This document shows, one piece after another, positions 21,903 through 35,159 of a DNA stretch of 64,000 bases; the first letter of the stretch is position 1; every line of letters begins with the position of its first letter. The stretch lies in contig CM060910.1 in the NCBI GenBank assembly GCA_030737875.1, positions 249,706,427 to 249,770,426 of the forward strand. Reading direction: 5' to 3'. Below the pieces are notes generated by a model, which was given only the letters and a program-made list of their open reading frames with translations, made no database searches and had not been told where the DNA came from. This DNA is from Allium sativum (Eukaryota > Streptophyta > Magnoliopsida > Asparagales > Amaryllidaceae). A program made the position numbers and the translations under genes.

Positions 21903-23169
21903 ACAAAAATGCTTCATACGTATAAAACAAAAGTGGTTGATATTATTACTAGTGCATATATGTTTCAAAAGCAAATTCAATCATAAATATCAATCCTAGA
22001 CGGCATGGGTACCATATATCATGTCGTCATACTAGTAATACAATCACATTCGCATATTTCGTATTGGAAATTGAATTCCTTCATGAGTCGAGGCAAGGGT
22101 CATGCTCCTCTCCGATTCGAGACACTTGCAAATGTCCTAGGACCCCACTATGATCCTTGGAATCGGCTGGGCCGGTCCTCTCTTACTTTTGAGGATTGGC
22201 AATTCCTGAACACACGTTTCCCGGTCCTTACAAACCTATAATCGAGGCGCCTCGCATTCCAACAACCACACATGTGAAAAGTATATATAATGTCAGGGCT
22301 GGTAGGTCACTGACACCACCATAGCTAGAAGGAAACGTCGTGCTCTCCCAGCGGTCCGTCTCCCGTTTTTGACTCATACCGGGGTGTGAGGCTTGCGAAT
22401 TCACGTTATACACAAAGCTACGTCACACAGACCATGCTTTGATCATCAACCACAAGACTTTGCTTTGCAACAAAAGCCTAGATCATATGCCACTTAGGCG
22501 TGCCAGACAGGCAATCCACTCCATGCGACTGATTTCTATCAATACATAACCTCTGAGCTCGTACGTCTCAGAGAAGGGCGTTAAGCAAGAGAATAAATTC
22601 TCCACCGCCAAACAGATATATATTTAACAGAGATCAATCAACACAGAACAAAATCCAATGTCAGACACACAGTCCATTTACAAGTCCGTTCTGGGTCTGA
22701 ACGAAACCGGAGGCACCAATTCCTCGCATATCCGTACAATCAACATTATGTTTGGACGGCTATTACTTCAATTCCTTCATGGTAGCTACTCCAATCAAGG
22801 AGCATCAGTAGCGCCCATCCATCCAATGTGGAGATCGTCGGTCTTCAGCCATCTTCGACTCTTCGACTTCTCAACGTCGATCTATTATTTGAAATGAGAT
22901 AAACTCGGCCTTTTCAAATAACCCACGTATATTTAGATTTTCAAATCAATTAATCACATGGTTGGACTATTCAACATTCACATTTCAGTTATTTAGTTAT
23001 AATTTTCATGTCAAATACATTCAACCATCACATATCAAGAAAACACAACGAAATTGGTTTATTTCCACTCTATATCGTCTATAGTATTTTATAACGATAT
23101 ATCGCAATTTTTATTTAATTTAAAACGGCCATATTTAATTAAACGACGTTTCAGGTCGTGTCGATGCAC

Positions 23170-23620
23170 TGGCGCTGCTTTTCACTAATTTTGTTTTACA
23201 CATCAGAAAATCTAACCGTTGGATCTTCACAAATTTGGTATCATTGGGAAGGTCAAATCAAAACGAATCCAACGGTTTCAGTTTTGGGAAAATCCGATGG
23301 TCGGATCTTCCACACTAGCCATTTGAAGTTACGATTTCAATTTACGAACTGCAGCGTCGTTATTCGATTTAATTTTAATTATATATATATATATATAATC
23401 GTTTCTGGCGTTGTTTTTCTTCAGATTTGAATTAAACATTCCAGACAATCCAACCGTCGGATCTTCACAAAGTTGGCGCCGTTGGAAAGATATTTCCAAG
23501 GCGAACCCAACGGTTGCGGTTTCAGGAAAATCCAATGGTCGGATTTCCCGCACTTGTCGTTTGAAATCACGGTTTCAAAACACGAACTGCACGGCCACGT
23601 TTAGTTTAAATTTTATTTAT
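23170..23620 (-). repeat. Two-copy direct duplication (~235 bp) in D LTR
   Basis: Units at about 23170-23405 and 23406-23620 share TGGATCTTCACAAA-, AACGGTT-, TCCGATGGTCGGATCTTCC- and ACGAACTGCA-type segments in the same order. Element C has the same two-copy layout (about 26900-27415), while A and H have one related copy. The duplication therefore predates the split of C and D. Confidence 0.82.
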
Positions 23621-26560
23621 ATTTATATATTTATATAAATATAGTTCATCCAAAAGTTCCTATATCGTTTTCACTTCAATTATTTCACTAACGCCTTTAA
23701 ATTTCGGAAAATTTCGCCATAACCTCCTTTGTACGGGAGGGTCTGGGAAAATTCCCAAATAGCCACACGGGCGTCTCATATCAAAAAGAAAAAGAAAAAG
23801 CTAAGCGGCTAGCCAACAGGCTCATAAAATCATCACCCAAACAAAACAGTAAATGTTACCTATTTGTCGGGCACAAAATTTTATTCCTCTTCTCTAGCCC
23901 CTTTGCTATAACCTGTTCAATAGATATGCATGTACATATATACAATTTCTATCACTTATCATTTTCCATTCAATTTCATATTTGATTTACTTTGGTTTAA
24001 GAACACCATTCATTCTAATGTTGCATGCATAGGATAAAATCATATCATTAGCTAATTAATGTACATTTCAACTCATGCACATTTATTTGAACAAGTGGCT
24101 ATTTTTAACACTTCACATTTCAAAGATGATAATTTTGGCGAACTAAAATATATTTCAACACATAACCATTTTATTTAGTTCCTATGCATGTTAAAAATAA
24201 TATTTCTTTCACAAATATTTATTTCAACGTCCGCATATCTTTAGCATATCACAAATATGATAAAAATGATATTTTTATCGTTCAAAATATTTATTCGACA
24301 AATGGATGTTTTCAACACTTCATAGTTTCAATAAAAATGTAATTTTTATTGTTCGATCTTTTTATTCAACACATGAACTTTTCCACTACACACACTTCTC
24401 AACAAATGAGCATTTCCAAACGTGGATGTTTTATTTATGTTGTTCATATTAGAAAGATGGAATTTTTATTGTTGAAACTATTTATATAAGGCGAATATTT
24501 TTCATACTTCATATATATAAAAAAATGGGATTTTTATTGTTTAAACACTTCATTCATTCACAAATGAATTTAATTTTCACACAATGCTTTTCAACACATG
24601 AACATTTCCACACATGGATATAGTTTCAACATATGACTTTAATTTCAACGCATGAAAATAATTTCAACTTATGAAAATAATTCTAACACACAAAGATTAT
24701 TCAAAATTTCGGCAGCATAACGGCAGGGTAGTTAAAACCGGCACCGTCCCTAGTACGGCTCCTCGCTCTACCTTAAAACCTCGCGGTTTTTGACAATGGG
24801 GATCCATGCATCTAATTCGCACGCAGGCGGCATGTTTATTTTTATTTCCACTAATATTTCCAATTCATTTCGATAACCAATGGGTATTTTTCAACCACAA
24901 CCAAACAATATCAACCACAAACAATTATTCAACCATTCGTATTTTTCATCCAATGTTTCACACCAATTAACAACAATAAATATCGTCCATGGTTTGTGGA
25001 CGAGGGGAGTACATCTATATATAATTGCTATATTTCACTTGCATTTCAACACATATATCAATTATTCTATGCATGTAAAATTCATACTTCGCTTATATAG
25101 CTTACACTACGCACGTACATGAGGTATACGACACGTATGTAATTTATATTTCGCTAATATAAATTATACACGACATTTTCCATTCAAATTCATATTAATT
25201 GAGATTTCTCACATTGGTTTTCGGAGTGCTAAAAATCGATACGATGTTAGAAAAATCCGCGGCTTCTTCTATTGGGTAGAGAGCTTCCTTACGGTCCCGA
25301 TGTTTCATGTTTCATCGAATTTCGTCAACACACTAAAAAGATATGATTTTTCAAAGTGTAAACATAAAAAAAACTCACCTTTCACGAAGGTTCTAAACTA
25401 GGTTTACGGTTTTCGCCAGAATCGGGGCACGAGGGGATGATCGGCGAGTTGGACGTGGAAGAGGGAGGAGAGGGCTATCTGGCGGTGGTGGTTTGGTGGC
25501 ATTCGGTGGTCAGAATCGGCGGCGGCGGCGCTGGGAAGGTCGAGGCTTTGGACGCTCGATTCAGGCGGAGGAGGGGTTGGTCGGCGTCGAACTGGGGTCG
25601 GATTTGAAGGGGAGGCGAAGGCGCTTCGAATGGTGGCGGTGGCGGAGGCTGGAAGCGACGGCAGCGGCGGCGACCGGTCGGGGAAGTTTCGAGCACGGGT
25701 CGCCGTTCGTTCGAGGTTTTTTTTTTAAATTATGAATGGAGAATTCTGATTGGCCGAGGACTTTATTAACTTTTTAAATAGTGTTTTCTCAAACGAACTC
25801 CTTTTTAAACCCAACGACTGTCGCCCCTAGCTAAATACCCCCATCCCGGACACAATGGGATATGTTTCGTTGGCCAATTCGACTGGTACAGTCAGTTATT
25901 TTTTAAATTAAAGTATAAAACATTTAATTTTTAACTCTGAACGCACATTTCAATTTGCCAGGGCCACAAACTGATTCGAAAAATTCCAGAAAAATAAATC
26001 TAGCTATGTTTTGACGCTACGGTCCCAACAAAACTAGTTTCATCGAATTCTGAGATCGTATGAAAAATGGCCATTTTCGGGTCGATCCAATTTAACAGAA
26101 ATTGACTAAACCCATTTTCTTTTGCCACGCTCACATACTAGCTTCAAAAATTATGAAATTTGAAATCTAGCAATAGTTTGACATCTCGGACCCAACAAAA
26201 GTGGTTTCGTCGAATTCCGAGGTCGTATGCAAAATATCAATTTTCCCGGGCTATATATTCTATATAGCGACCATTCTGAAAATTCATTCAGCCATAACTT
26301 TTGATTCCCGTTTTGAAACTTCGATTTTTCAGATTTGTTAGAAAGGTATTGACTAACAGATTTAAATATTTTTGGTTTCACTAAAATCCGTTATATTTTC
26401 CACCCTGCACAGTCAGTCAAAGTTTGAATCCAAATTTTCAAACTGACTCACTATTTCTAATTCCATATTTTATTGAAATATTCTATTTCAATTGTTCAAA
26501 TTCCTTTGAAATCACCGATTTAAAATTTTTAAATTGGCTCGTATTTTCCGGGTTTTTACA

Positions 26561-29311
26561 ATTCATGTGTTAGAATTATTTTCATGTGTTGAAAACCATA
26601 TTCATGTGTTGAATAGAAATTCATGTGTTGAATAAATTATTTGAAGGATAAAAATAACATTTTCATATATATGCTATATAAAATATTAGTGTTTTAAATA
26701 AATTGTTTTAACACGAAAAATAACATTTTTACCTTATGTATGAAATGTATAAAATAATCGTGTTTGCAAATAAATTGTTTTACAATAAAAATCACATTTT
26801 TATGATATATGTGAACTGTTAAAAATAGTGATGTGTTGAAATAAATATCTGTTGGATCAAAATATCATTTTTATCAAATATATGAAGTGAATAGGGTTTT
26901 GAAATCGAGGAATGAATTATATTTATATACGTATATAAATATAATTAAAATAAATCGAATAACGAAGCTGTAGTTCGTATTTTGAAACTGTGATTTCAAA
27001 CGATTAGTGCGGGAGATCCGACCATTGGATTTTCCCGAAACCGAAACCGTTGGGTTCGCTTTGAAAATTTCTTTCCAACGACACCAATTTTGTAAAGATC
27101 CAACTGTTGGATTGCCTAGAATGTTTAATTCAAATCTGAATGAAAACAGCGCTAGAGTCGATTATATTTATATATAAATATAATTAAATTGAATCGAATA
27201 ACGACGCTGCAGTTCGTATTTTGAAATCGTAACTTCAAATGATTGTACCGGGAGATCCGACCGTCGGATTTTCCCAAAACGGAAACCGTTGGATTTGTTT
27301 TGAAAAGATCTTTCTAATGATATAAAATTTGTGAAGATCCAATGGCTAGATTTTCAGATATGTGTAAATCAAATCTGAAGAAAAACAGCGCCACGGCCGC
27401 GTTATGGCCTGAAGAATCATTTGAATGAATTGGCTATTTTTAAATAAATAAAAACAGCGATAAATTGTGATAAAATATTATAAACGATATGGAATGGAAA
27501 TAAACTGAATTTGCTTGATTTATTTGAAATTTGATGGTTGAATGTGTTTGGCGTGAAAATTACATTAAAGAACAGAATTAATGTTGTCGAATAATTTAAC
27601 CATTGAAATGAATTGATTTGGAATTCTAAATATACGTGAATTATTTGAAAAGGCCGAGTTAATTCTCATTTCAAGTAATTGATCGATGGTTAGAAGTCGA
27701 AGATATGTAGATGGTGCAAGACCGATGATCTTCACGTCGAAAGGAGGGGTGCTGCCGATGCTTATGATAGGAGTAGCTACCTTGAAGGGGCTGAAGTGGT
27801 AGCCGTCCGGATGTACTTGTTGATTGTACGGATGTGCGAGGTATTAGGTGCCTTCGGTTTCGTTCAGTCTCGGAACGAACTTGTAAATGGACTGTGTGTC
27901 TGACATTGGATTTTGTTCTGTGCTGGTTGATCTCTATTAAATGTATATATGTTTGGCGGCGAAGAATTTATTCTCTTGCTTAACGCCCTTCTCTGAGACG
28001 TACGAGCTCAGAGGTTATATATCGAGAGAAATCATTCGCATGGAGAGAATCGCATGTGTGGCACGCCTAAGTGGCAGATGATCAAGGCTTATGTTGAAAA
28101 GCAATGTCTTGTGGTTGATGATCAAAGCACGGCCTGTGTGGCATAGCTTTGTGTATAACGTTAATTCGTGAGCCTCACACCCTGGTATGAGCCAGAAACA
28201 GGGGAGGACCTCAGGGAGGACCTGCGTTTCTTTCTAGCTAGGAGTGGTGTTTTTTGTTTGAAACGCCTGGGCATTTTACTTATGTGGATGATGGATAGTG
28301 AGGCGCCTCGGTTTGTTCGGTCTCTTTGGAGATGATGGTCTGGTCGGGATATGACCAGTTTACGACCCATAGGGTGGGGAAACGCAATGTTCAGGCATTT
28401 TAATCCACATCGAGTGGACTGGCCCTGACGATCCAAGGGTCACTCGAGCTCTGATCCTGAGACATGGTAGGCTAGATTGTCTCGAAGTGGTAAGGACGAT
28501 CCGTTGCCTTGGTTCATGACAGAAATCCAATTTCCAAATATGACACCGTGCGGTTTTGATTGTATACTTATATATGGCGACATGATATATGGTACCCATG
28601 TCGTTTATGATTGATAGTTATGATTGAAATTGTTTTTGAAACCTGTAAACACTATTAATAATATCAAATGCTTTTGTTTTATTCGTGTCAAGCATATTTT
28701 GGCTATTATAAGGTAAAACTCTATCCTCCGGTTTGTGTTGCATTGTGTGATGGGAACTGAGTCTTATAATGACTTCATTTTTATAAAAAAGCATTGCGAT
28801 GTTTAAATGATTTACTTGTTTTAAAGCACTGGAAATCCAATAGAGTAAACCCGTTCCGCGTTAGCGGCGTGGTCCTGTGATTGGCCATATTATAAAGTAA
28901 GTTAAGTAGATTTCTCATACCAGTCCCATGACTGACTCGTAGTTCGTTTCACTTGCAAACTCGGGTGCCCCTATTTCTACACGGGGAACCTTGTATTCAG
29001 GTTTTAGTAGGCTCTTTCTGGATAACTGGAGCTGAAGATGGATTCTATCATCTATCTCTTTTTATGTTGTTCAGCTCCTATTGTACATATTATGTTTTAT
29101 TTTCCGCTGTAGACATTTATGTATAGCTGAACTGTATTTGTACTAAGTATGATCTTGTATACTGTGTAACTCTGATGATTATGTTTATCCGGTGTATTCT
29201 ATTGTACATTATCTGGTGTATTTATTTATTTCTGTTCTGCTGTTATCTGTTTTTGTGTTATATTCCAAAGGTTACCCTTGCCACCGTGGAACGGGGTTTG
29301 GGGTCATCACA
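26561..29311 (+). repeat. Element C: 3' part of an LTR, plus strand
   Basis: It ends GGGGTCATCACA at 29311 and is collinear in sense with the D LTR (duplicated ~235-bp units, conserved 3' module at 27940-28135, stem-loop at 28702-28770), so it is a related family in the opposite orientation. Its 5' part is beyond the left edge, because D inserted inside it. Whether C is a solo LTR or the 3' LTR of a full element cannot be seen. It lies in the 5' LTR of B with AATTG (29312-29316) as the expected target duplication. Confidence 0.85.
28702..28770 (+). other. Conserved LTR stem-loop, element C
   Basis: ATTATAAG (28705-28712) pairs with CTTATAAT (28763-28770). The outer pairs seen in A are partly lost (right side continues GAC). 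Confidence 0.75.
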
Positions 29312-32300
29312 AATTGTACATAAATCCAAGTGACATTTGTATTGTCAAATTTTACATTAGGACTTGTATACAGAATAAAGAGGCATTTCATATGTTATGA
29401 TTTGAAACTATACATACAAATAAAATATTTCTTTTTATATGTTAAAGTTTAAAATAGAAATTTGTATACAAATAAAGGAAAATGAAAATTATCTTTTTAT
29501 TTGTCATCAGCAATATTGAAATGTAAATAAATTACATTTTATTAGACGTTAGAAACATGTTGAGAAAATATGCTAGTAAAATACATTTTTATTCCACATT
29601 AGGAATATAATAACAGGTTTGTTCATTATCGTCAACATATTAGCAGAAAATAAAATTGGTTAAATTCATTAACCAATTATTTATTTAGACGAATTGTTAT
29701 TGGCTGAAAACCCCACACGGGTATTGGGATGATATTTGAGATACACTAGTCCCAATATTTAATTGTATGTCAATCGATGGATTGATGGGCTGCGATGAGC
29801 ATTATTTATAAATTTTAATACTCACACAGTTGTAAATCCCACTCTGGATGTGAATGGATGATTTAATGAATACTTATCATTATTGTCATGTACATGCGAT
29901 GTATGTAATCCATATAACCACAATTGTATGGTAAATGATTGAGTCGCATTCCAATTCAAAATATTTTTGAAATAAAGAATATTTTTAAAGGACATTGTAA
30001 TATAAAGAATATTTTAATATAATGAACATTGTACTATAAAGAATAATTTACATAAAGAATCTTTTTATATAAAGAATATTTTTATATAGCGAATATTTTA
30101 AAATAATATTCAACGAAGAATAAAATGATGATTTCTATGTCCGTTTTTGGATGGACAAAAGATAAAAATATATTTTTATCGAAATAAACTAGTTATTAAC
30201 TAGGAATAAATCTTTAAAGTTAAGATTTAATGAAGTCTTCCAATTTATTTAATATTTAATTGGAATTAAATAAAAGAATTATATTTTGGGTTGTCGTGGA
30301 TGGTGTCTTAAATAACATTGTTCTTAAACCCCGTATGAAAGCAATAAATCTTTGAATTAAGATTATTAGAGTTTTCAATTGTATTTAGTAATTGGATTTA
30401 TCGTGAACTATGTTTTAAACGACATTTGTTCTTTAACCCAATTAACAGAGAAAATATAATTTGGAATTTATAAACCCCTCATTAAGATTTAAAAAGAAAA
30501 TTTCCATACTCAAGTTTTCCAATTTAATATATTAAATTGGAATTGATTGGAAATTCGATTTGATAATAATCGAGATAGGCTTCTGTAAAGAAGACTGTTA
30601 CTATATATGGAATTTAAAAGGCTTCGCTGTTATTCCATTTATATTAATAGTCTGATACGGAAATTTACATCGATTATGTATTGATTTGATTTTTGTGAAA
30701 ATTCCATATTTAATGGAAGATGATTTTGGGATTGTCGTGAACAATGTTTTTTAAATGCATTGGTTCTTTAACCCAGTTAAAGATAAGACTAATTTTTTAA
30801 GGTTTGAATAATCATAAAGTAATTATTTTTGATACTAAAATCAAATTGGAGTTTTAATGAATCTTTAAAAAGAAGATTAAAGAATATATTTAAAAGAATT
30901 TATCTTTGATAAAATTGATGGGAATCTTTCCCCTTTTAATATGGATATTTTATTAAAAGAATATTCTGAATTGGAATGAGACGTATGATGTGTATTTATA
31001 GCACTTGATTTTTGATTACAAAATATGAGAGTTATTCGGAAAGACCAAGTTTAACCCATTCTGAATAATTACTACGGCGATTAAAAGTCGAAGACATTGA
31101 AGACAGTGATTGAGGACTAGCGATCTTCACATCGAATGGGCGACTACTGATGCCCTAAACTGGGGCGCTCCTAGGAAAGGGTTAAAGTGGTAGGTGTTCA
31201 GACGTACTTGATGATTTTCCAGAGATGCGAGCACCTCTTTTCTGTATTGGACATATGGGACGAGGAATAAGGTGTCTCCGGTTTCGTTCAGATCCAAAAC
31301 GGACTTGTAAATGGATGTGTGTCTGACATTGGATTTCATTCCATGTAAATTAAATTGATTTCTATTTAATATATATCTATGGTGACGGAGAATTTATTCT
31401 CTTAATTAACGCCCTTCTCTGAGACGCACGAGCTCAGACGTTATATATTGGTAGTTATTGATCGCATGGCGTGAATTGTAAATGTGGCATGCCAAGAAGC
31501 AAATGATCGAGGATTTCATTGAAAAGAAGAGCCTTGTGGTTGATGATCAAAGCACGACCTATTTATGTGTAGCTTTGAATGTAACGTTATTTCGCGAGCC
31601 TCACACCCCCGTATGAGTCAAAAACGGGACAAGGGAACACAGGGAGTTCACACGTTTCTTTCTAGCTAGAAGTGGTGTCAGCGTTTACAAGCTATGACAT
31701 TTTTACTTATGTGGATGATGGATTTCAAGGCCTCGGATTTATTGGTCGATTGTGACCATTTTATAGGTTCAATAGAACCTGGAAGCGTGTATTCAAGAAT
31801 TGCCAATCCACTAACGTATTTATGGATCTACACTACAGGATCCAAGGGTTCACTACGGGGGATCCTGAGACATTGCTAGAGTGTCTCGAATCGGTAAGGA
31901 GATCTTTTCTAGCCTCGACTCATGATGGAAACCCTATTTCCAATACGACATTACGATTTTGATTGTAAACCTATATATGGTGACATAGTAGGATGGGGTA
32001 CTATGCCATCTATGATTGATACATTATGATTGAAATGTTTTTAAAATATATATACACTAATAATAATATCAAATCTGTTTTTATCGTATCAAGCATTTTG
32101 GAACATTATAAGGTAAAACTTTATCCTTCAGTTTGCGTTGCATTGTGTGATGGGACATAAGTCTTATAATGGTTTCATTTTTCTAAAACGCATTGCGTTG
32201 TTTAACAATTTACCTTTTTATGCACTGACAATCCAATGGAGTAAACTTGTTCCGCATTAGCGGCGTGGTACTGTGATTAGCCTTATTACTAGTTAAGTTA

Positions 32301-32717
32301 AATAAAGATTTCTCATACCGGTCCCATAACTGACCCGTAGTTTGTTTCACTTTGCAAACTCGAGTGCCCTCTTTTCCACATGGGCAGTCGAGTAGCTTAT
32401 TTTGCAGATATATTGAGTAGGATTCTAGATCGAAGCTTAAAGCTGTGTCCAGGGTAATGATAGTCTTCTGCTATGTTAGTTTAATTGTTCCGCTGCTGTT
32501 ATATTAAAATTATTGTAATTAATCTTCCGTTGTTGTATTATTATTTCGATGTACTCTGATATTATGTACTATGATGTAATACTATTATGATGTTTATAAA
32601 AGTCTGTTGTTATTTGTTCTATTGTGTCGTATGCCCAAAGTTAGCATATTCGGGTTTTTGCACGGTCTTAGTCGATTTTGAGATTGATTAGGTCCGGGCT
32701 AAATCGGAGTCGTCACA
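29312..32717 (+). repeat. Element B 5' LTR, 3' half
   Basis: Collinear with 48968-49885 plus 56026-58540 of the 3' LTR. It ends GGAGTCGTCACA. It carries the conserved 3' module (31380-31560) and the stem-loop (32104-32171). The join AAGTTAAGATTTAATGAAG near 30230 is the uninterrupted version of the site into which H inserted in the other LTR. Confidence 0.92.
32104..32171 (+). other. Conserved LTR stem-loop, B 5' LTR
   Basis: Arms CATTATAAG (32104-32112) and CTTATAATG (32163-32171). Confidence 0.8.
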
Positions 32718-32719
32718 GT

Positions 32720-32731
32720 TGGTATCAGAGC
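32720..32731 (+). promoter_or_regulatory. Primer-binding site of element B (initiator tRNA-Met)
   Basis: TGGTATCAGAGC, a perfect match, two bases after the LTR end. Confidence 0.95.
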
Positions 32732-32793
32732 TCTGGTTAGCTCAAATCTTTGGGGTACAACTCGTTAGAACTGAACAATAGACACATCAGAGG

Positions 32794-32899
32794 TAGGATT
32801 AGTAATATCCTATAAAGGAATACTCATTAGAGATAGGATCAGTAGCATCCTATAATGAGATGCTCATTAGAGATGGGGTTAGAAATGCCCTAGAATGAG
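32794..32899 (+). other. Three tandem leader hairpins of element B
   Basis: Hairpin 1: TAGGAT (32794-32799) with ATCCTA (32807-32812). Hairpin 2: outer CTCATTA (32823-32829) with TAATGAG (32853-32859), inner TAGGAT (32834-32839) with ATCCTA (32847-32852). Hairpin 3: outer CTCATT (32863-32868) with AATGAG (32894-32899), inner GGG (32875-32877) with CCC (32888-32890). Units 2 and 3 are a ~40-bp tandem repeat. Confidence 0.84.
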
Positions 32900-33091
32900 T
32901 TGAGAGTGACGTATTTATGATTATATATAATCCGATATTAGAAAATTATGATTTTTGAATATATAAAAGTAATATATATTTGATAAGTTAATCAACTAAT
33001 AAAATTATTGAAACAAACAAAAAAAATGAAAGTTGAGTTGGTAAATTAAAGAACTTTCAGCTCAGTTCCTTTTCGAGGATGAAAAGATTTT

Positions 33092-33104
33092 AAGTGGGGG
33101 AGAT
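33092..33104 (+). promoter_or_regulatory. Polypurine tract of element B
   Basis: AAGTGGGGGAGAT directly before the 3' LTR start TGTAACAACCCGG. Confidence 0.93.
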
Positions 33105-33484
33105 TGTAACAACCCGGAATTTTGGAACCAATTAAATTTTTTTATTTTAGAAATTTTAATGGATTTTTAATATTTAAAATAGTTAATTTTAAATAAAAAT
33201 GACTAAAAATTTATTTCTATCGAAGTTAAAATGAATGTATTTATTTTAATTATAAATGGAGTTAGAAATAGCGTGGTAGTTTGAAATTTTGAATTTGAAC
33301 TTTGACTGACTATACAGGATTCAAAATAAATCGGATTTTAGTGAAACCAAAAATATTAGAATCTGTTTAATATTACATTGCGGGAATCAAAAGTTATCCA
33401 ATTTAAAATTCAGAAAAGTCGCTGTATATATATATTAGTATAATATATAGCCCTTAAAAATAGCCATTTTTCAAACGACCTCCG
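33105..33484 (+). repeat. Element B 3' LTR, first segment
   Basis: It begins TGTAACAACCCGG and ends at CTCCG, the target duplication of element E. It resumes at 46017. Confidence 0.9.
33480..33484. repeat. Target site duplication of element E (left copy)
   Basis: CTCCG, repeated at 46012-46016. Confidence 0.94.
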
Positions 33485-34821
33485 TGTAACGTCCCAGATT
33501 TTTGAACGTTGATTACGAATATTTAAATCTGTTTAAATAATAATTTGGTGATATTAGCAGATTTATATCGAATTTATTTTATAAAATCGAGTTCAAAATT
33601 ATATAATTTATAATATAATTAAAACGAGCTCGAAAACGACGCAGCAGTTCGTAATTTTTGATATGAACTTTAATTGAATATACAGAATTCGTTTTAAGTC
33701 GGAATTCTGTGAAACAAGAAACGTTTGAACCAATTTGGTTATATTTTTCTAATAAAAGAGAAAAATCATGATTTCATCGTGTAGATTGTAAGATATGTCC
33801 AGATTAAAATTTCCAATAGTCGTTATAGAATCATTCATCGACCGTAATGGTTTATTTGAAATAACTGCATACTGGTTTCGAACCTAGACAAGGTTCTTTT
33901 GAGACGTAGTTATACTTTTAATTTTTAGAATTTTACTATAATTTTTAAGAAATTAAATATGCAACTTTGTATTTGAAGTATTTTGCACCCTGTATCAATA
34001 TTGTGGGATTTCACAATATAAGTTAAACTACCGATATTATTATATTTTTGGGATCGTGGCACCTCGCTCGACACGACCATGTTCTCATTTCTGTCCGTAG
34101 CGGCTCAGACATGAACAAAATCTTACGTAATGCGCTACAATAAAATTTTAAAACATAAATTATATAAACATACCCTAAAAACTCATTTCAAACGACATTA
34201 AAGATCCCTCATTTTGTCATAACCAACCTATTCAGCTACCTACTCATTGTCTTGGGTGTATTTAAGTTGGAAAACCAAGTAATCCAATAGTGCACACCTC
34301 CAAACTTTTAAATTTCTCAGAAAAAGAAACAAACATATGTTATATAATCTATACGGCTACCCTATAGGAAAATAGCTGCCATCCCATTTTGTACCATTTT
34401 GAATTGTAAGGCTTTCCTTTTCTTTTCTTTTTTGTGTACAAATGAAATCATTTAGCCGACCAAATCTCATGCTGCAGTCACCCTATAGATACTCCTCCTG
34501 CTATACGTATTTTCAGATCAATCAACCTCCATCAAATATGAAAACTCAATGACACCCTATGCCACGTATTTTCTGCATCAACGTAACCTCAAACTTGACC
34601 AATGAATCGAGAACTCATTCAGCTAGCCGGCTTCTCCACCCTACTTTATGCTTCCTTGTATTGTCTAAATCTGTCAACAACCAAAAATTTTCTCTCTATA
34701 GCTATTCGCCAGCCTAAGTGAAAGGAAAACACAGCTGCAAACCACACTGTTTTTGTTTCAGCTACATTTGCATCTATCCGCACCTATGATTTCAAGTTAT
34801 CTCTATCCTCATCTTTTTCTC

Positions 34822-34829
34822 TATAAATA
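34822..34829 (+). promoter_or_regulatory. Putative TATA box, E 5' LTR
   Basis: TATAAATA in the setting TTTCTCTATAAATAGCATGC, followed by a pyrimidine-rich stretch about 25-35 bp on that could hold a start site. The second LTR keeps it at 41892-41899. The match is good but expression is not shown. Confidence 0.55.
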
Positions 34830-35159
34830 GCATGCGGATCTTTCATTTCTTTCCATTGCGAATAAACAAAACCCATATAAGCAAACCCCAACCCCTTTTT
34901 ATTTTCATATTTAAAACCCTTTTCAACAATACTAAAGCAACCGGTGTGGGGGTATACGTGTGAGTGCAAAAGGGAAGAAAATAATGGGGAACAAAGTTGG
35001 GTGCTTTGATTTCCTTAAGCAGTGAAGAGAAATAACAAGGAGCTGCGTATATTTTCTTTCAAAGAAAAGCAAAGGGATAATGGTGTAAAAGGTTTGGGCA
35101 AGGCGTGTAGTAGCAGGTGGTTAAACATGTAGAGGAGGTAGTTGGCGCAAAACAGTTCA

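Larger units (their letters stand above)
1..26560 (-). mobile_element. Element D: Ty3/gypsy LTR retrotransposon, minus strand, interrupted by element A
   Basis: On the minus strand the order is 5' LTR (26560-21236), primer-binding site (21233-21222), leader, gag-pol (20980-3082), polypurine tract (2992-2981) and 3' LTR (2980 past the left edge). Protein order protease-RT-RNase H-integrase is diagnostic of Ty3/gypsy. The tail after integrase resembles the reduced chromodomain of the Tekay/Del chromoviruses, so that clade is likely but inferred. Element A (13.65 kb) sits inside the integrase reading frame. Without A the internal domain is about 4.6 kb. D entered element C; the base after its right end begins ATTCA, which should be the target duplication, but the other copy is outside the window. 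The element is inactive as it stands. Confidence 0.93.
21236..26560 (-). repeat. Element D 5' LTR (5325 bp, complete)
   Basis: In sense it starts TGTAAAAACCCGG at 26560 and ends GGATCGTCACA at 21236. The half from 23625 to 26560 matches the truncated left LTR. It contains the stem-loop (21833-21902), the conserved 3' module (22430-22625), a ~235-bp tandem duplication (23170-23620), AT palindromes (about 24200-24560), a GC-rich block (25430-25720) and ~160-bp repeats (26030-26240). Confidence 0.95.
32718..33104 (+). other. Element B internal region, non-coding (387 bp)
   Basis: It consists of the primer-binding site, three leader hairpins, an AT-rich spacer, a pre-tract hairpin (CTTTTC 33069-33074, GAAAAG 33081-33086) and the polypurine tract. 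It is the smallest internal region here and so marks the minimum cis set this group seems to keep. Confidence 0.88.
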
